Assembly: GCA_015478945.1 (NCBI GenBank)
Contig: JABUQX010028188.1
Coordinates: 35,001-80,470 of the forward strand
DNA: 45,470 nucleotides
Direction: 5' to 3'
Origin: Trachelipus rathkii
Lineage: Eukaryota; Arthropoda; Malacostraca; Isopoda; Trachelipodidae
The notes below the pieces were generated by a model, which did not search any database, had not been told where the DNA came from, and saw only the letters and a program-made list of their open reading frames with translations. A program made the position numbers and the translations under genes. Below, in pieces: positions 8,772 through 18,914 of this stretch. The stretch's first letter is position 1. Each line of letters opens with the position of its first letter.

Positions 8772-11614
8772 TCCCCACCGAACAGAGTCATTCGGTGGAA
8801 AGGGACAGTGTGTGTGACTCCTCAGAATGTGAGAAGAAAGGTTTTGACGGAGTTATGAATAATGACGTTCCAATGGATCCTATACCTGATAATTCTATTG
8901 TTCCTGACGAAATGATTATATCAATTAATCTTTGTCAGGCGGACATGGAACCATTAATTGTGGAAGTTACTCTGGAAGATATTTGTGCTCCCTCTTGCAG
9001 TTGCCTGGTGGATAGTGGGGCCGGGGTAAATTTAGTGAGTTCTGATATAATCCCGCTGTTGGGAAGTAAGAACGTTTCACCCTCCGCTGACTTGAGGGTT
9101 AAAGCTATTAGAGGGTTTGGGAATACCAAGCGGATAGATATCACCCACTATGTTGAACTAAAATTACTTTTTCAATGGGGATTTGTTACCCAGCCTTCCG
9201 TATTCTTTATAGTACCGTCACAATACATGGAAGAGCATCCGTTGATCTTGGGTACTAGCTGTTTGCGCGAAAATCACCTCTTGCCCGATATGGCTAGACA
9301 GCAGCTTATTTACATACACGGAGAGGAATTACTGGTGGTCGCTGAGGGCATTCGAGGTTCACTAGGTAAAACCACAAATCATCTGGTTGCTACGATAAAC
9401 AACATCACTGTTGATCATACTGGTATAAATGACACGGATGTGTTGTTAGATCAATCCAATGATGGGTGCCTGAGATTGATGCGACGAATATATGGGAAAG
9501 GCGGTGCACCAATTGACTGGAAGCAAATGCCAAAAACTTATCAGATGTATCGGTCTCAGATTGCTTATGAAAAAGACATGTTGTATTACCGAACCAAGGC
9601 TGGTGATTTATTGTACCTAATATCGTTGAACCTATTGATGCATATTGTTCTTGGCCTCCATGTGTCCTGCGCGCACATTGGAAGGAACAAATTGCTCCAG
9701 TTAGTTTATAAACATTTCTGGCACCCTCGCGTTAATCAGGTGGTATCTGATGTGGTTAGATGCTGTCCTGTATGCCAGACACAAAAGAATTTCTCGTCCA
9801 ATATAACACCACCCATGTTGAAAATCCTAGCAGAAAGTCCATTTGATTTGTGTGCTATGGATCTCTTACAGTTCCCCAAAACTTTAAAGGGAAATAAGTA
9901 TTGTATGGTCCTGATAGACCATTATTCCAAATGGGTTGCGGTCGTTCCTATTGCCGATAAATCGAGCTTAACTGTTTCCCATAAACTGGAACACCAGGTC
10001 CTTCCCTTTTTACCTAAGGTACCTAATCGTATCTTAACCGACAATGGTACAGAGTTTACCTCACAGATATTCCAGCAAACTCTACAAAAGCACAATGTAA
10101 AACATATCAGGATTTCCCCTCTCCATCCCGCAAGTAACGGGGTTTGCGAGAGATTTAATCGCAGCCTGATACAAATACTTAAGTGTCTTGTACTAGAGCA
10201 ACCTTTTAATTGGGATGAGGAATTATCTTCCTCTGTGCTAATCTATAATAATACATATCATAGTGCCTTGGAAATGTCTCCATCTGATTTCCTCTTACAG
10301 AAATCACATTTTTCTATCCACACATACCCCCAATATTGGAAAGAAGGGAGTGTAAATTTCAAACCGTTCAAAAAGGGACAGAAAGTTGCCAAAAAAGTTA
10401 TTAGGACTGGGCCCAGTGCATCCATGAAGTTTCACAGTAAATGGGAGGGGCCATTTATAATTGTGGAGGTTAACCCGAACCGAGTCTCCTATGTAATAAA
10501 GAGGTTTAACCACCCCTCTGACAAATTAAAGAAAGTTCATTTTTCCCATCTAAGAGGGTGGATAGATATTCCTATGTATTTAAGAAAATATCTTTCTCGG
10601 AATAAAGAAATAAGTAATATATTTTTCTCAAATGAAGAAGAACCCCTGGTGGAAACTGACAACTCAGATGATATTGATAAGGTATCAGGAATCCACGATA
10701 TCTTAAATGAGTCCTCTGACCAAGTCTCTGAAAGTGACTTATGGGAAAAGATGGAAGGAGATGAGGCTGATTTTGAAGGGTTTCCTGATTTAAATCCTAT
10801 TTCTTTGGAGGAATACTCCCAACTACAGACAATAGATGTGGGAGATCAAACATCACCACATCAAGGGGGGAGCTTGGGAACGGTACATGATATCCCACCA
10901 GATCCCAAAGTCAGGTTTTCATTACCTCCTCTGCAGATTTCCCCGTTGCCATCCGGGAGAGTTCTTGGAGACCCCATTGAGGCTCCGGAGGGAGATTTGC
11001 CTACACCCTTGTTGGATTTTTACGATATGTATCCTCATATTTATCCGACCAAGTTCCAATATCCGTCAGTTTTAAGTGATTCTGTAGGATCAGTAGGAAA
11101 AGTTATTAAAGATGGTTTGGATGTAGGAACCCCTAGTGAAACAGAATGGCACACCATAGACTGGATAGATGGGTCGTCTTCAAAATCTTTCTTCAGAGAC
11201 AGACCTCCCCGGTCGGGGTCCTTTGCCACCCCAGAGTTTGACAGCTCCGATGCTCATCTTTCGATGACGTTTCCTGGGTTTACTCCACCAAATGTTGATG
11301 TTCAAACGGGAGAATCCCCCAAGCGAACGTCATCACCAGTACCCTTTCCACGGTTATCAACCCATGGGATGACGGGGGAGACCCGGGAAGAAAGGAATAG
11401 TAGTCATTCCAGCAATAGAAACAGTAGTAGGATAACGATTGCAGACGTTATGCCAGATGAGTCGGGATGTATTGATTTAAGTCCATTTCCGTTTACACGG
11501 AGCAGAGGCCAAATAAAACAGTTACCACATATAATGTCCACCCCCCTTGAGTATGTCCGAAGACTAAGGCGGGCTAGTCATAGTTTATATCTGCATAAAC
11601 CTGAAAGTAAATAG
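8738..11614 (+). CDS. pol: Element 1 Pol lacking RT/RNase H: protease-integrase fusion
   Basis: One open frame, with no ATG at its head (GTG at 8795), so probably made by -1 frameshifting from gag; AAAA at 8753-8756 is a possible slip site. Residues counted from 8795: retroviral-type protease with DSG at 73-75 and ILG at 151-153. After a linker of about 100 residues comes integrase: HHCC zinc finger H289, H294, C324, C327; catalytic D356, D416, E452 (exactly 35 residues between the last two); GPY/F-like region about 549-590 (KWEGPFIIVE, SYVIKRF). A serine-, proline- and acid-rich tail follows to 939. The RT palm (YxDD-type) and RNase H, together about 450-500 residues in Gypsy elements, are missing between protease and integrase without breaking the frame. 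All catalytic residues seen are present, so protease and integrase could be active. Confidence 0.92.
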   Translation, partial: KSTIRKIGKLLVPTEQSHSVERDSVCDSSECEKKGFDGVMNNDVPMDPIPDNSIVPDEMIISINLCQADMEPLIVEVTLEDICAPSCSCLVDSGAGVNLVSSDIIPLLGSKNVSPSADLRVKAIRGFGNTKRIDITHYVELKLLFQWGFVTQPSVFFIVPSQYMEEHPLILGTSCLRENHLLPDMARQQLIYIHGEELLVVAEGIRGSLGKTTNHLVATINNITVDHTGINDTDVLLDQSNDGCLRLMRRIYGKGGAPIDWKQMPKTYQMYRSQIAYEKDMLYYRTKAGDLLYLISLNLLMHIVLGLHVSCAHIGRNKLLQLVYKHFWHPRVNQVVSDVVRCCPVCQTQKNFSSNITPPMLKILAESPFDLCAMDLLQFPKTLKGNKYCMVLIDHYSKWVAVVPIADKSSLTVSHKLEHQVLPFLPKVPNRILTDNGTEFTSQIFQQTLQKHNVKHIRISPLHPASNGVCERFNRSLIQILKCLVLEQPFNWDEELSSSVLIYNNTYHSALEMSPSDFLLQKSHFSIHTYPQYWKEGSVNFKPFKKGQKVAKKVIRTGPSASMKFHSKWEGPFIIVEVNPNRVSYVIKRFNHPSDKLKKVHFSHLRGWIDIPMYLRKYLSRNKEISNIFFSNEEEPLVETDNSDDIDKVSGIHDILNESSDQVSESDLWEKMEGDEADFEGFPDLNPISLEEYSQLQTIDVGDQTSPHQGGSLGTVHDIPPDPKVRFSLPPLQISPLPSGRVLGDPIEAPEGDLPTPLLDFYDMYPHIYPTKFQYPSVLSDSVGSVGKVIKDGLDVGTPSETEWHTIDWIDGSSSKSFFRDRPPRSGSFATPEFDSSDAHLSMTFPGFTPPNVDVQTGESPKRTSSPVPFPRLSTHGMTGETREERNSSHSSNRNSSRITIADVMPDESGCIDLSPFPFTRSRGQIKQLPHIMSTPLEYVRRLRRASHSLYLHKPESK

Positions 11615-12503
11615 TTACATTAGTTGTTAGGTAGGTACACATGTGGAACTGGTAAATCCTATATTATACTTTTTCTTTTCTTTTTCCCTAATAAATTGCG
11701 TCACATACTTAATTTCGCTGTAAGCTGTATTGCACTGAAAGGTACATATTAGTCGGTCGTTAAGAAAGACAATAGCTAAAATTGGTCTTTAACGGAATAT
11801 AATGCTAAATATAAGTATTATTCATTATTGGGATCATCCTGTATTTGATCTGAATTACAAAACAAAAAAGTGTAAACTGATTTTTTTTATTTAAAAAATT
11901 GGGAAAATATTATATAAACATGGTTATATCAAATGCTAAATGCTATAATATTTTTAGTGTTGGTTCTTTATAATGATATGTTCTAAGATCTTGTTATATA
12001 TTCTAATCTACAGCAGGTACGAAAACACATTTCTTTTGCGCACATACTTTTTCTCTTATTATTTCATCCGTCGCTGATGCTTCTGTTTGTTAATGGTTGG
12101 AGTCTTAGTACTTCTCAGTTATGGCATCAAGGAAAATATAATGGAAAATATATTTGTATAGTAGTTGCCTTTATTATTTGTGTATTATGGATCTCAGTGT
12201 GATCTTATGACAATATTTTGTTCTCATAACTTTTGATATAATTTATTTATGAAAATCTTTGTATAAAGGTATAGATAATGATAAAGCAAATATTTATATC
12301 GCCTCTGTGCTGCGGTTTACAATAAGTTCAAAATAAAAACCTGTTGTGTTAAGATAGTCATTCTGCTTGACTATAGTTTTCCAATGTTACATTGTATAAG
12401 AAAGTTTGTATATGATATATTCATTACACTAAATAATATTACGGTCAAGTATCGTGTGTTTCCAACCTTATCCCTTCAACAAGTAGTTCCGCCATATTTG
12501 ACT
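11615..12503 (+). other. Element 1 non-coding region between pol and polypurine tract
   Basis: About 0.9 kb of AT-rich DNA with stops in all frames. No envelope-like gene: no long frame and no signal peptide or transmembrane pattern. Nothing else was recognised. Confidence 0.7.
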
Positions 12504-12539
12504 GAAAAAAGGGGGGGACTTAAATTTAGTGGGGGAGGG
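12504..12539 (+). promoter_or_regulatory. Polypurine tract(s) upstream of the 3' LTR
   Basis: Two purine runs: GAAAAAAGGGGGGGA at 12504-12518 and GTGGGGGAGGG at 12529-12539. The second ends exactly at the TG that opens the 3' LTR, so it is the likely plus-strand primer. The first resembles a lentiviral polypurine tract in composition and may be a second priming site. Element 2 has the matching phrase tttagtggggaagga before its right LTR. Confidence 0.75.
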
Positions 12540-14538
12540 TGTTAGGGAGCTCATTTTAAGACACAAATATGGTGTCACATATCATTTAAGACACACATAT
12601 GGTGTCACATTATTTAAGACACAAATATGGTGTCACATTTTTCTAAGACACAAATATGGTGTCACATCATTTAAGTTTTATATTTATTTATATGTTATGT
12701 TATCAAACAATCTTCATTTATAATTTTATATATGACATGCTTAACCAATTACTGTTACTACTTAACTATCATATGCTCCAGCCATAGAAAAGTTTTCTTA
12801 TTAATTATATGATGTTTGATTAATGATTCTGATGCTGCAAGAAGACATAACTTTTTGTACTATCACTTACTCAACATATAATCAACGCCTAAATCGTCGT
12901 CGTAGCAGTAGTAACGCTGGAAATTAAGAATCCATTGTAAATTCAAAGAGAAAAGAAGATCAGGGCAAGGTTAGTCTGAAACTTTGTTCTACCAAAGAAT
13001 CTGTTAGGTTAAAAACTGTAAAAAGTCTGAAAGAAATATATTATGAAATACTATTAAATTAAATATAATAATACTTAAATAATATTCAATAACTTGAATT
13101 AAGGGATAAAAAGTTTATAATATTTATGTTTGACAGCTGGTTAATGGTAGTCCTAAATCAAAGGAACTTACACAAACAAAACGAAACCCCTTCCCACTGC
13201 ATACTAATCGGACGGGGTAAGATTTATTTAATTATATTTCATAAAATCGAATAAATAATTAAATGTTAGAATTAAATATATGCTGTCATTTAGGTTTCGT
13301 TCTTAGGTCATTTTTGGGCTTGCTCTACATAGAAGTCCACTATATCTGTCAAGATAAATCGGGCGGATTTTCGTTCTTAGATTTGTTTTGTATTGAAGAC
13401 AACGATATCTGTATAGATAAATCTGGCGGATTTTCAATTACAATCAACTTCATTATCAAGTTTAAACGTGGGTTATAATAGACGCCCCAATAAACATCAA
13501 AAAATACTTCTAGTCAGAAAGTTGAAGATAAGTATGATGCTCAATGAATACTGTTGAAAAATCAGTCGTACCTGAAATAAAAATATACCAAAGCTTTCTT
13601 TATAAAATATTGTGAATAAAAATATAATAAAATAAAAGATCACCCTGTGAGTGATTTGATAATATCTTAGTACTTTAGAAATAAAAGAATCGAAATCACT
13701 CTGAATGTGATTTCACTTACCATTAAATTGTTGTACTTGTAGTTTATTTAAATCACTCTGAACGTGATTTCACTTTCCATTAAATTGTAGTTTATTTAAA
13801 TCACTCTGAACGTGATTTCACTTTCCATGAAATTGTAGTAATTGTAGTTTATATAAATCACTCTGAACGTGATTTCACGAACCATTAAATTGTAGCTTGT
13901 AGCTTCGTATCAAATAGAGAAATCTTATATATAAAAACTGATCATTAAGCTTATTATGTTAGTTTCTTTAGATCATACTGGAAGTGGTCTTTCTTAGTCA
14001 TTTTATAGTTTTTGCAAAGTTATACTGTATTTTTAAATACAATCACACTGTACGTGATTCTTATTATTCCTAATTCACTTTCTCAGAGGAGACGGTTGTA
14101 ATAGTTATAGTTTTTCCATTAAACACTATTTTACACAATCTTTCCTTCTCCTACTTTAATTACTTTAAAAATAAACGATGAACCAAAAGCACTCCTATAA
14201 AGCAATGCAAGTGAGCAAGAATAATGTGGGTCTACGCGGACATTGAGACCCCGGCTAAGGAATAGGAAGAAGGTGACTCCGAAGTAAGTCATTCTGGAAT
14301 CTACCGCAGCTCACGTACAAGTTAGGATACACCAGGTGACTATTAGTTTTTTTTTGCATCTTTTGAGGTTAGCTTAGTCTTCATCCAATAGTTATTTTTT
14401 TTCTATTTCTTATTCTCGTTCGTCCATTATTCAAGCAAGAAAAGGAGGGTTAATTGGAATTTCGTGAAACGTTATGATTTTCACATATTATTCTCAATAA
14501 TATTAATCAAGATATCTCAAGTCTAACCCTTCGTTACA
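12540..14538 (+). repeat. 3' LTR of Element 1
   Basis: 1999 bp, TGTTAGGGAGC to ...TCGTTACA, aligned end to end with 4105-6228. It is about 125 bp shorter, mainly because it has four rather than six 57-bp units (plus one shortened unit) and lacks small pieces of the gggcggatt block. It also carries point differences, so the copy is not brand new or the assembly is imperfect. Confidence 0.93.
13693..13880 (+). repeat. 57-bp hairpin minisatellite, four copies (3' LTR)
   Basis: Units start at 13693, 13750, 13798 and 13855, so one unit is shortened to 48 bp. Each carries the AAATCAC/GTGATTT hairpin; the first has TCTGAAT in the loop. Confidence 0.9.
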
Positions 14539-14638
14539 TATATATATGTATATATATAATGTTAGTTATTATATATTATATAATGATATATTATATATAT
14601 AATATATAATATAAATTATATTATATAATATATATAAA

Positions 14639-14678
<40 letters not shown>

Positions 14679-14906
14679 TATATAATATAAGGTGTGGTAT
14701 ATATATATTTTATAGTATATATATATATAGTATATATATAGTGTTATATTAATTAATATATAGTAAAATAAGTAACAGGTTATATATTATAGTTATATAT
14801 TATAGTTATAGCAATATATTATTATATATATTATGATATTATATATTAGTAATATATATATATATATAGTATATATTAGTGTATATATATTTATGTGTAT
14901 AGTATA

Positions 14907-14953
<47 letters not shown>

Positions 14954-15045
14954 ATATAATAATACTATATATATATATAGTATATATATATATAATAATA
15001 TTATATATATATTATAGTATAATATATAGTATTGAGTGATGGGGA
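14539..15045. repeat. Long imperfect AT microsatellite
   Basis: Almost pure A/T, mainly TA repeats with irregular phase changes, directly following the 3' LTR of Element 1. The many phase slips are what long-read errors or polymerase slippage would give; the true length is uncertain. Confidence 0.85.
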
Positions 15046-15199
15046 TATTATGAATTTTTGTTGCCGGATGAGATGCGATGACGATTAGAGGCAAATTTTG
15101 CCGATGAGATGTATGATTGATGATGATGATGACTGATAATTGAAAAAAACGGGTTTAAAAATCTCTCTCTTCTCGTTCTCTTCGTCTAATTATATATAT

Positions 15200-15244
<45 letters not shown>

Positions 15245-15779
15245 TATATATATATATTATATTATATATTATATAATTATATATATATATATAGGCTGTA
15301 GACAGGACGGGTCAGTGGGGGTTACATACCTCCAAAATTTATTTTTAGCGAATAAAAATTTTTGATTCCTTAATTCTAATATAGATAATAATATAATAAT
15401 ATATGATAATAATTAATCATAAGAATAATAATAATACAAATAATAATATTATAATAATAATAATTTTAATCAATGAAAATGAAAGTATTAATTAATGGAA
15501 ATGAGGAGATTGTCTTGTGTCGCGTAGAACGATTTTCTTAGGTCAAGTTGGCTGTTGTCATTACATGTATTATAAATATTTAGACCAGGGACTTATGTAA
15601 GAGTTTCCTAAGTTTGCAGATGATAGGCAATTCTACCTCAAATAGGAATAATGATGGATGTATATAGATTAAGATTTAAAAGATTAGGAGGAGCTGTAAT
15701 CGTTGATGGATGAGCAGGTTCATTCCTTCTCACTAAATTTTTCTTTCCTCATTCATGCCTTCTAAAACTATCTTTCTCT
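15046..15779. other. Spacer with GATG repeats and AT tract
   Basis: Short ga/tg-rich stretch (gatgagatgcgatgacg, gatgatgatgatgac at 15066-15140), then AT microsatellite 15190-15293, then AT-rich DNA with AAT-like repeats to about 15475. No gene recognised. Confidence 0.6.
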
Positions 15780-17390
15780 CCTCATAATCATGGTTCGATC
15801 GTGCTTTATTCTCGGATCAATCAGGCCAAGAAGTGCTATGGGTGTGGAAAATTCTCCTTCTCCTATCACTCTGCTAATTTTCTTCAGCTAGAAATGTTGA
15901 GGGATAATCTTCAACGCAATGAGCTGCTTTCATCAAAGGAAAAATGCCCTAATCCTTGGTTTCCTACTGCCAAATCTATCATCTCTAGCAATCTGTAAAT
16001 CTGCTTTCTAATTGATCTGTGATCATTGTTTGCTAATGTCTCCCAACTGAAAAGGCAATCTCTTTCGGGTCCTCGGTCAAGCTATATTATTCTGTCTCAT
16101 CTAGCATTTCCCTCCATTCAGTGGTTGAAACTCTCATATGTCCAACTATTCAAAATAAAGGAAGCCGCTTTCTTGATCCTTCTAACTTCGCCCTGTAAGC
16201 TCTCACTTGTATTCTATCTAAGATATTTGAATAAACCATTCTCAACTCACTTCTTCAATTATCTGGAAATCACTCTCGATCGCCTAGTACGGCTCTCGTT
16301 GCAACGAAGTCCTACTGCAATATACTTCATATGCTAAAGACCGATTTATGGTTTTTCGCTCTTGGAAACTACGGGGAGACTTTGGTAGTGCTTAAAATGA
16401 TCAAAGCATTTGACCGGTATGGCACGCGTCACTGTCTCCAAGCTCTCCGTTCCTTTGGGTTTCCTCCTTCTCTTATGTCTAGCTTATGTCTAGTTTTCTT
16501 TCAAATGCTCAATATGGTGTTGTTGATGGGCGCTTTTTTTGTCATAGTGGTGTTCCGCGAGGGTTCTGATCTTATCTCCTATTTTAATCTACTTTTTCAT
16601 TAATGATCTTCTCAACCTGACACCTCTAACTCTAGTCCACTCGTATTCGATGATCGGCCTCATTCTTTACTCGTATCAATTTTTAACTCACTTTTACATT
16701 CTGGAATTGCCTTCCGTGTTATATTTTCCGATTTTCTTCTCGCTATGGAAAGAAATATTTGTAGAAATTGCCAATCTTTAAAAACCAACTTTTACAAATT
16801 CCTTCTCCAAAATATTCTAACTTTCATGTCTCTTTCGACGGTTTTTCGTCTCTCTGTTTGAGGAACAAGTATAAACGTATCGCTTGGCTTAAATAACAAG
16901 AAAGATGTCTTGGAATCACAATCACCACGGTTGCTGAGGCGGCCTTTCAAGAACTGGAAGTTCTGTTTAGAACTGAGACATTTTTTCCTCTTCTCAGTTG
17001 CTCGTCTATACAAAGGTTCATCCTCCCATGTATGGAGTACTGCTCACCCGACTATCTTTGACAGGGTCGGTCAACGGCAAAAAGTTCTTAATAAACTGTT
17101 CTGTTATTTCAGTTCACTTGACCTCTATATTTGCGAGGCGATGTTGGTGTGCTTATTCTCTATCCTATAGGTAGCAGCGACAAGTGCTCGAGGGAACTTA
17201 TCTACTCTCGTACCACTACCTTTAACGACGCCTTCGTAGCAAATATTGCTGTTATCTGCGCAAGAAGTATTGTGTTGACATTGGTAATCCAGGCTAGTTT
17301 GTCTGTGGTGAATTCCTTCTTTCCCATACTCTGTTTTTGTGAATTCTCTTCCATTTCTGTATTTCCTACTGATTTTAATCTCCTACTTTA
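15780..17390 (+). pseudogene. Decayed non-LTR reverse transcriptase (Jockey/CR1-like)
   Basis: Frameshifted remains of a reverse transcriptase on the plus strand, in the expected order. 15800-15998 is a pre-RT region (RINQAKKCYGCGKF, KCPNPWFPTA). 16140-16280 gives fragments like the RT N-terminal fingers (FLRYLNKPFSTHFFNYLE type). 16331-16600 holds the palm start (FALGNYGETLVVLKMIKAFDR, a counterpart of the usual D-SKAFD block, and LRSFGFPPSLMSSL), then a damaged VPQGS block (VFREGSDLISYF) and FHNDLLNL-type residues. The thumb follows at about 16900-17100 (FLFSVARLYKGSS, DRVGQRQKVLN) and the C-terminal motif FFPILCFCEFSSISVFPTDFN at about 17310-17385. No frame is open throughout. It is a different family from the element at 1-2667. 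The endonuclease is not visible, so the copy looks 5'-truncated. Confidence 0.8.
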
Positions 17391-18300
17391 AAGCCTGCGT
17401 CTGAGCTTATAATGCGTAGTTTGCGCTAGGAGGGGTGGACTTTTGTAGAGTACTACACACCTCTCTTGTTACGGCTCTGCCGTGTCGTGGGTGGTGACAA
17501 TGTTACAAAAATCCTTGAATGGTCATATAATTGGCATAATGAACTTAATCTCCTATCCTCCTCCAAAAGCATCAATTCAGATTATCCCAGAAAAATCGTA
17601 CTCTTTTCAAAATTAATCTCAGATGGATCATATGTCGAACACAAAACATCAAATTTTGCTCTTTTCAAACTTAAATTTAACCTTAGATTCAAGTAATCAC
17701 TAACTTCTAAGTTTCTAATCTTCATCGACTGTTTACATCATTAATTGTAAATGCCTTGGACAATATGATACCATAACCACTCACAGGAAGACAAACAAAT
17801 TTCACTACCAATTCCACTCGCTGGTGTGACGTGACCGACATATTACTCACAGGAGCAAGATAAATATTGCCTTTCTAAAATACTCCATCTACTCTCTCCT
17901 CATCTCCCAATCATTTATTCCTCTGACATTTCCATGTACCCATACGATTCATACATTTCGCCGAAGGATAGAAGGCGCTTACTGCAATCACGACCTTCTC
18001 CGAGGCATGCATTAGCATTCTGGCAAAAGTATATTGTATTATGCAGCAACCTAGACTTCACCGTCCTTAGTTGCTTCTAGCGACACCGGACATAACGTGT
18101 GGCATTTTTTCTCCTACACGTATGGATATAAGTCTATAGGATGTCTGCATAGATGTTGTTAGAAGGGGGTGTGGATATAAGCATGTTATTAGGGTATGTT
18201 GTCTGGTATGGATGAGTGTGGATATGATACGCATAAGAAGAAAGGCGAATATTAATGGCTCACTGGATGTATTACTACCATAAGCAAATGGGGTATAATA
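17391..18300. other. Flank of the second non-LTR element; no gene assigned
   Basis: A short open stretch at 17466-17696 contains VTKILEWSYNWHNELN, which resembles the post-YADD segment of some reverse transcriptases. It lies after the C-terminal motif, so it may be a second fragment or a rearranged piece. From 17700 to 18300 nothing is recognised. Confidence 0.4.
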
Positions 18301-18914
18301 TATATAATATATTTTATTAAAATGATTGATTTATACTTTTACAGTAACATGCTCGTAGATTTATAGCTTTGATATAAATTGTATTATTCTTTGAAGTATA
18401 TTATATGTATATATATAATATTTATATGGAAATTATAGAAATTATTGATGTTTTATTATGTTTATCACACAACACTTTTAATTATTTATTATTATTGATT
18501 ATTATTAGAATTAGTTAATATTATTGATTATTATTTATGATTATATTAATTAAAGATTTTAATATTTGCTAATATTCCGATTTTCACAAGTTTGACGATG
18601 GATGTTAAAAAAAATATGCGGATTTTGCCGATGGAGCGATGACTTTACACAAGGGGGATACAGTTAATATATATAGTTATATGTATGATAAGTATATATA
18701 ATTATATATTAATAATGATGATATATATTATATATATAATATTGATTAGTATATTATAGAAGTATATTATGGTATTATATATTATTATAGATAAAATAAT
18801 TATATATCTATATATCATGAATTATTATTATAGTAGTATTATATATTACCTATGTTAGTAATAATTATTTAATAGTATATATATATATATTATATATATA
18901 TAGTATAGTATGTA
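18301..18914. repeat. AT-rich region with TA/TTA repeats
   Basis: AT-rich DNA with irregular TA and ATT repeats, densest at 18660-18905, running up to the left LTR of Element 2. Confidence 0.7.

Larger units (their letters stand above)
4105..14538 (+). mobile_element. Element 1: LTR retrotransposon, gag-PR-IN, no RT/RNase H
   Basis: A complete element of about 10.4 kb: 5' LTR 4105-6228, tRNA-Lys-type primer-binding site 6252-6269, leader, gag in two frames, a protease-integrase frame, about 0.9 kb of non-coding DNA, polypurine tract, 3' LTR 12540-14538. Both LTRs begin TGTTAGGGAGC and end in TTACA, matching the TG...CA rule. Three long frames are intact, implying fairly recent activity, while the LTRs differ by substitutions and by minisatellite copy number. 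Integrase with a GPY/F-like region, CCHC gag and Lys PBS place it with Gypsy/Metaviridae-type elements. Reverse transcriptase and RNase H are absent, so it cannot be autonomous. Confidence 0.92.

Noticed and set aside
11615..12503. Envelope gene after pol in Element 1
   Set aside because: Stops in all frames, and no signal peptide or transmembrane pattern.
14833..15039. Open frame encoding only Tyr, Ile and Val
   Set aside because: Translation of a TA microsatellite.
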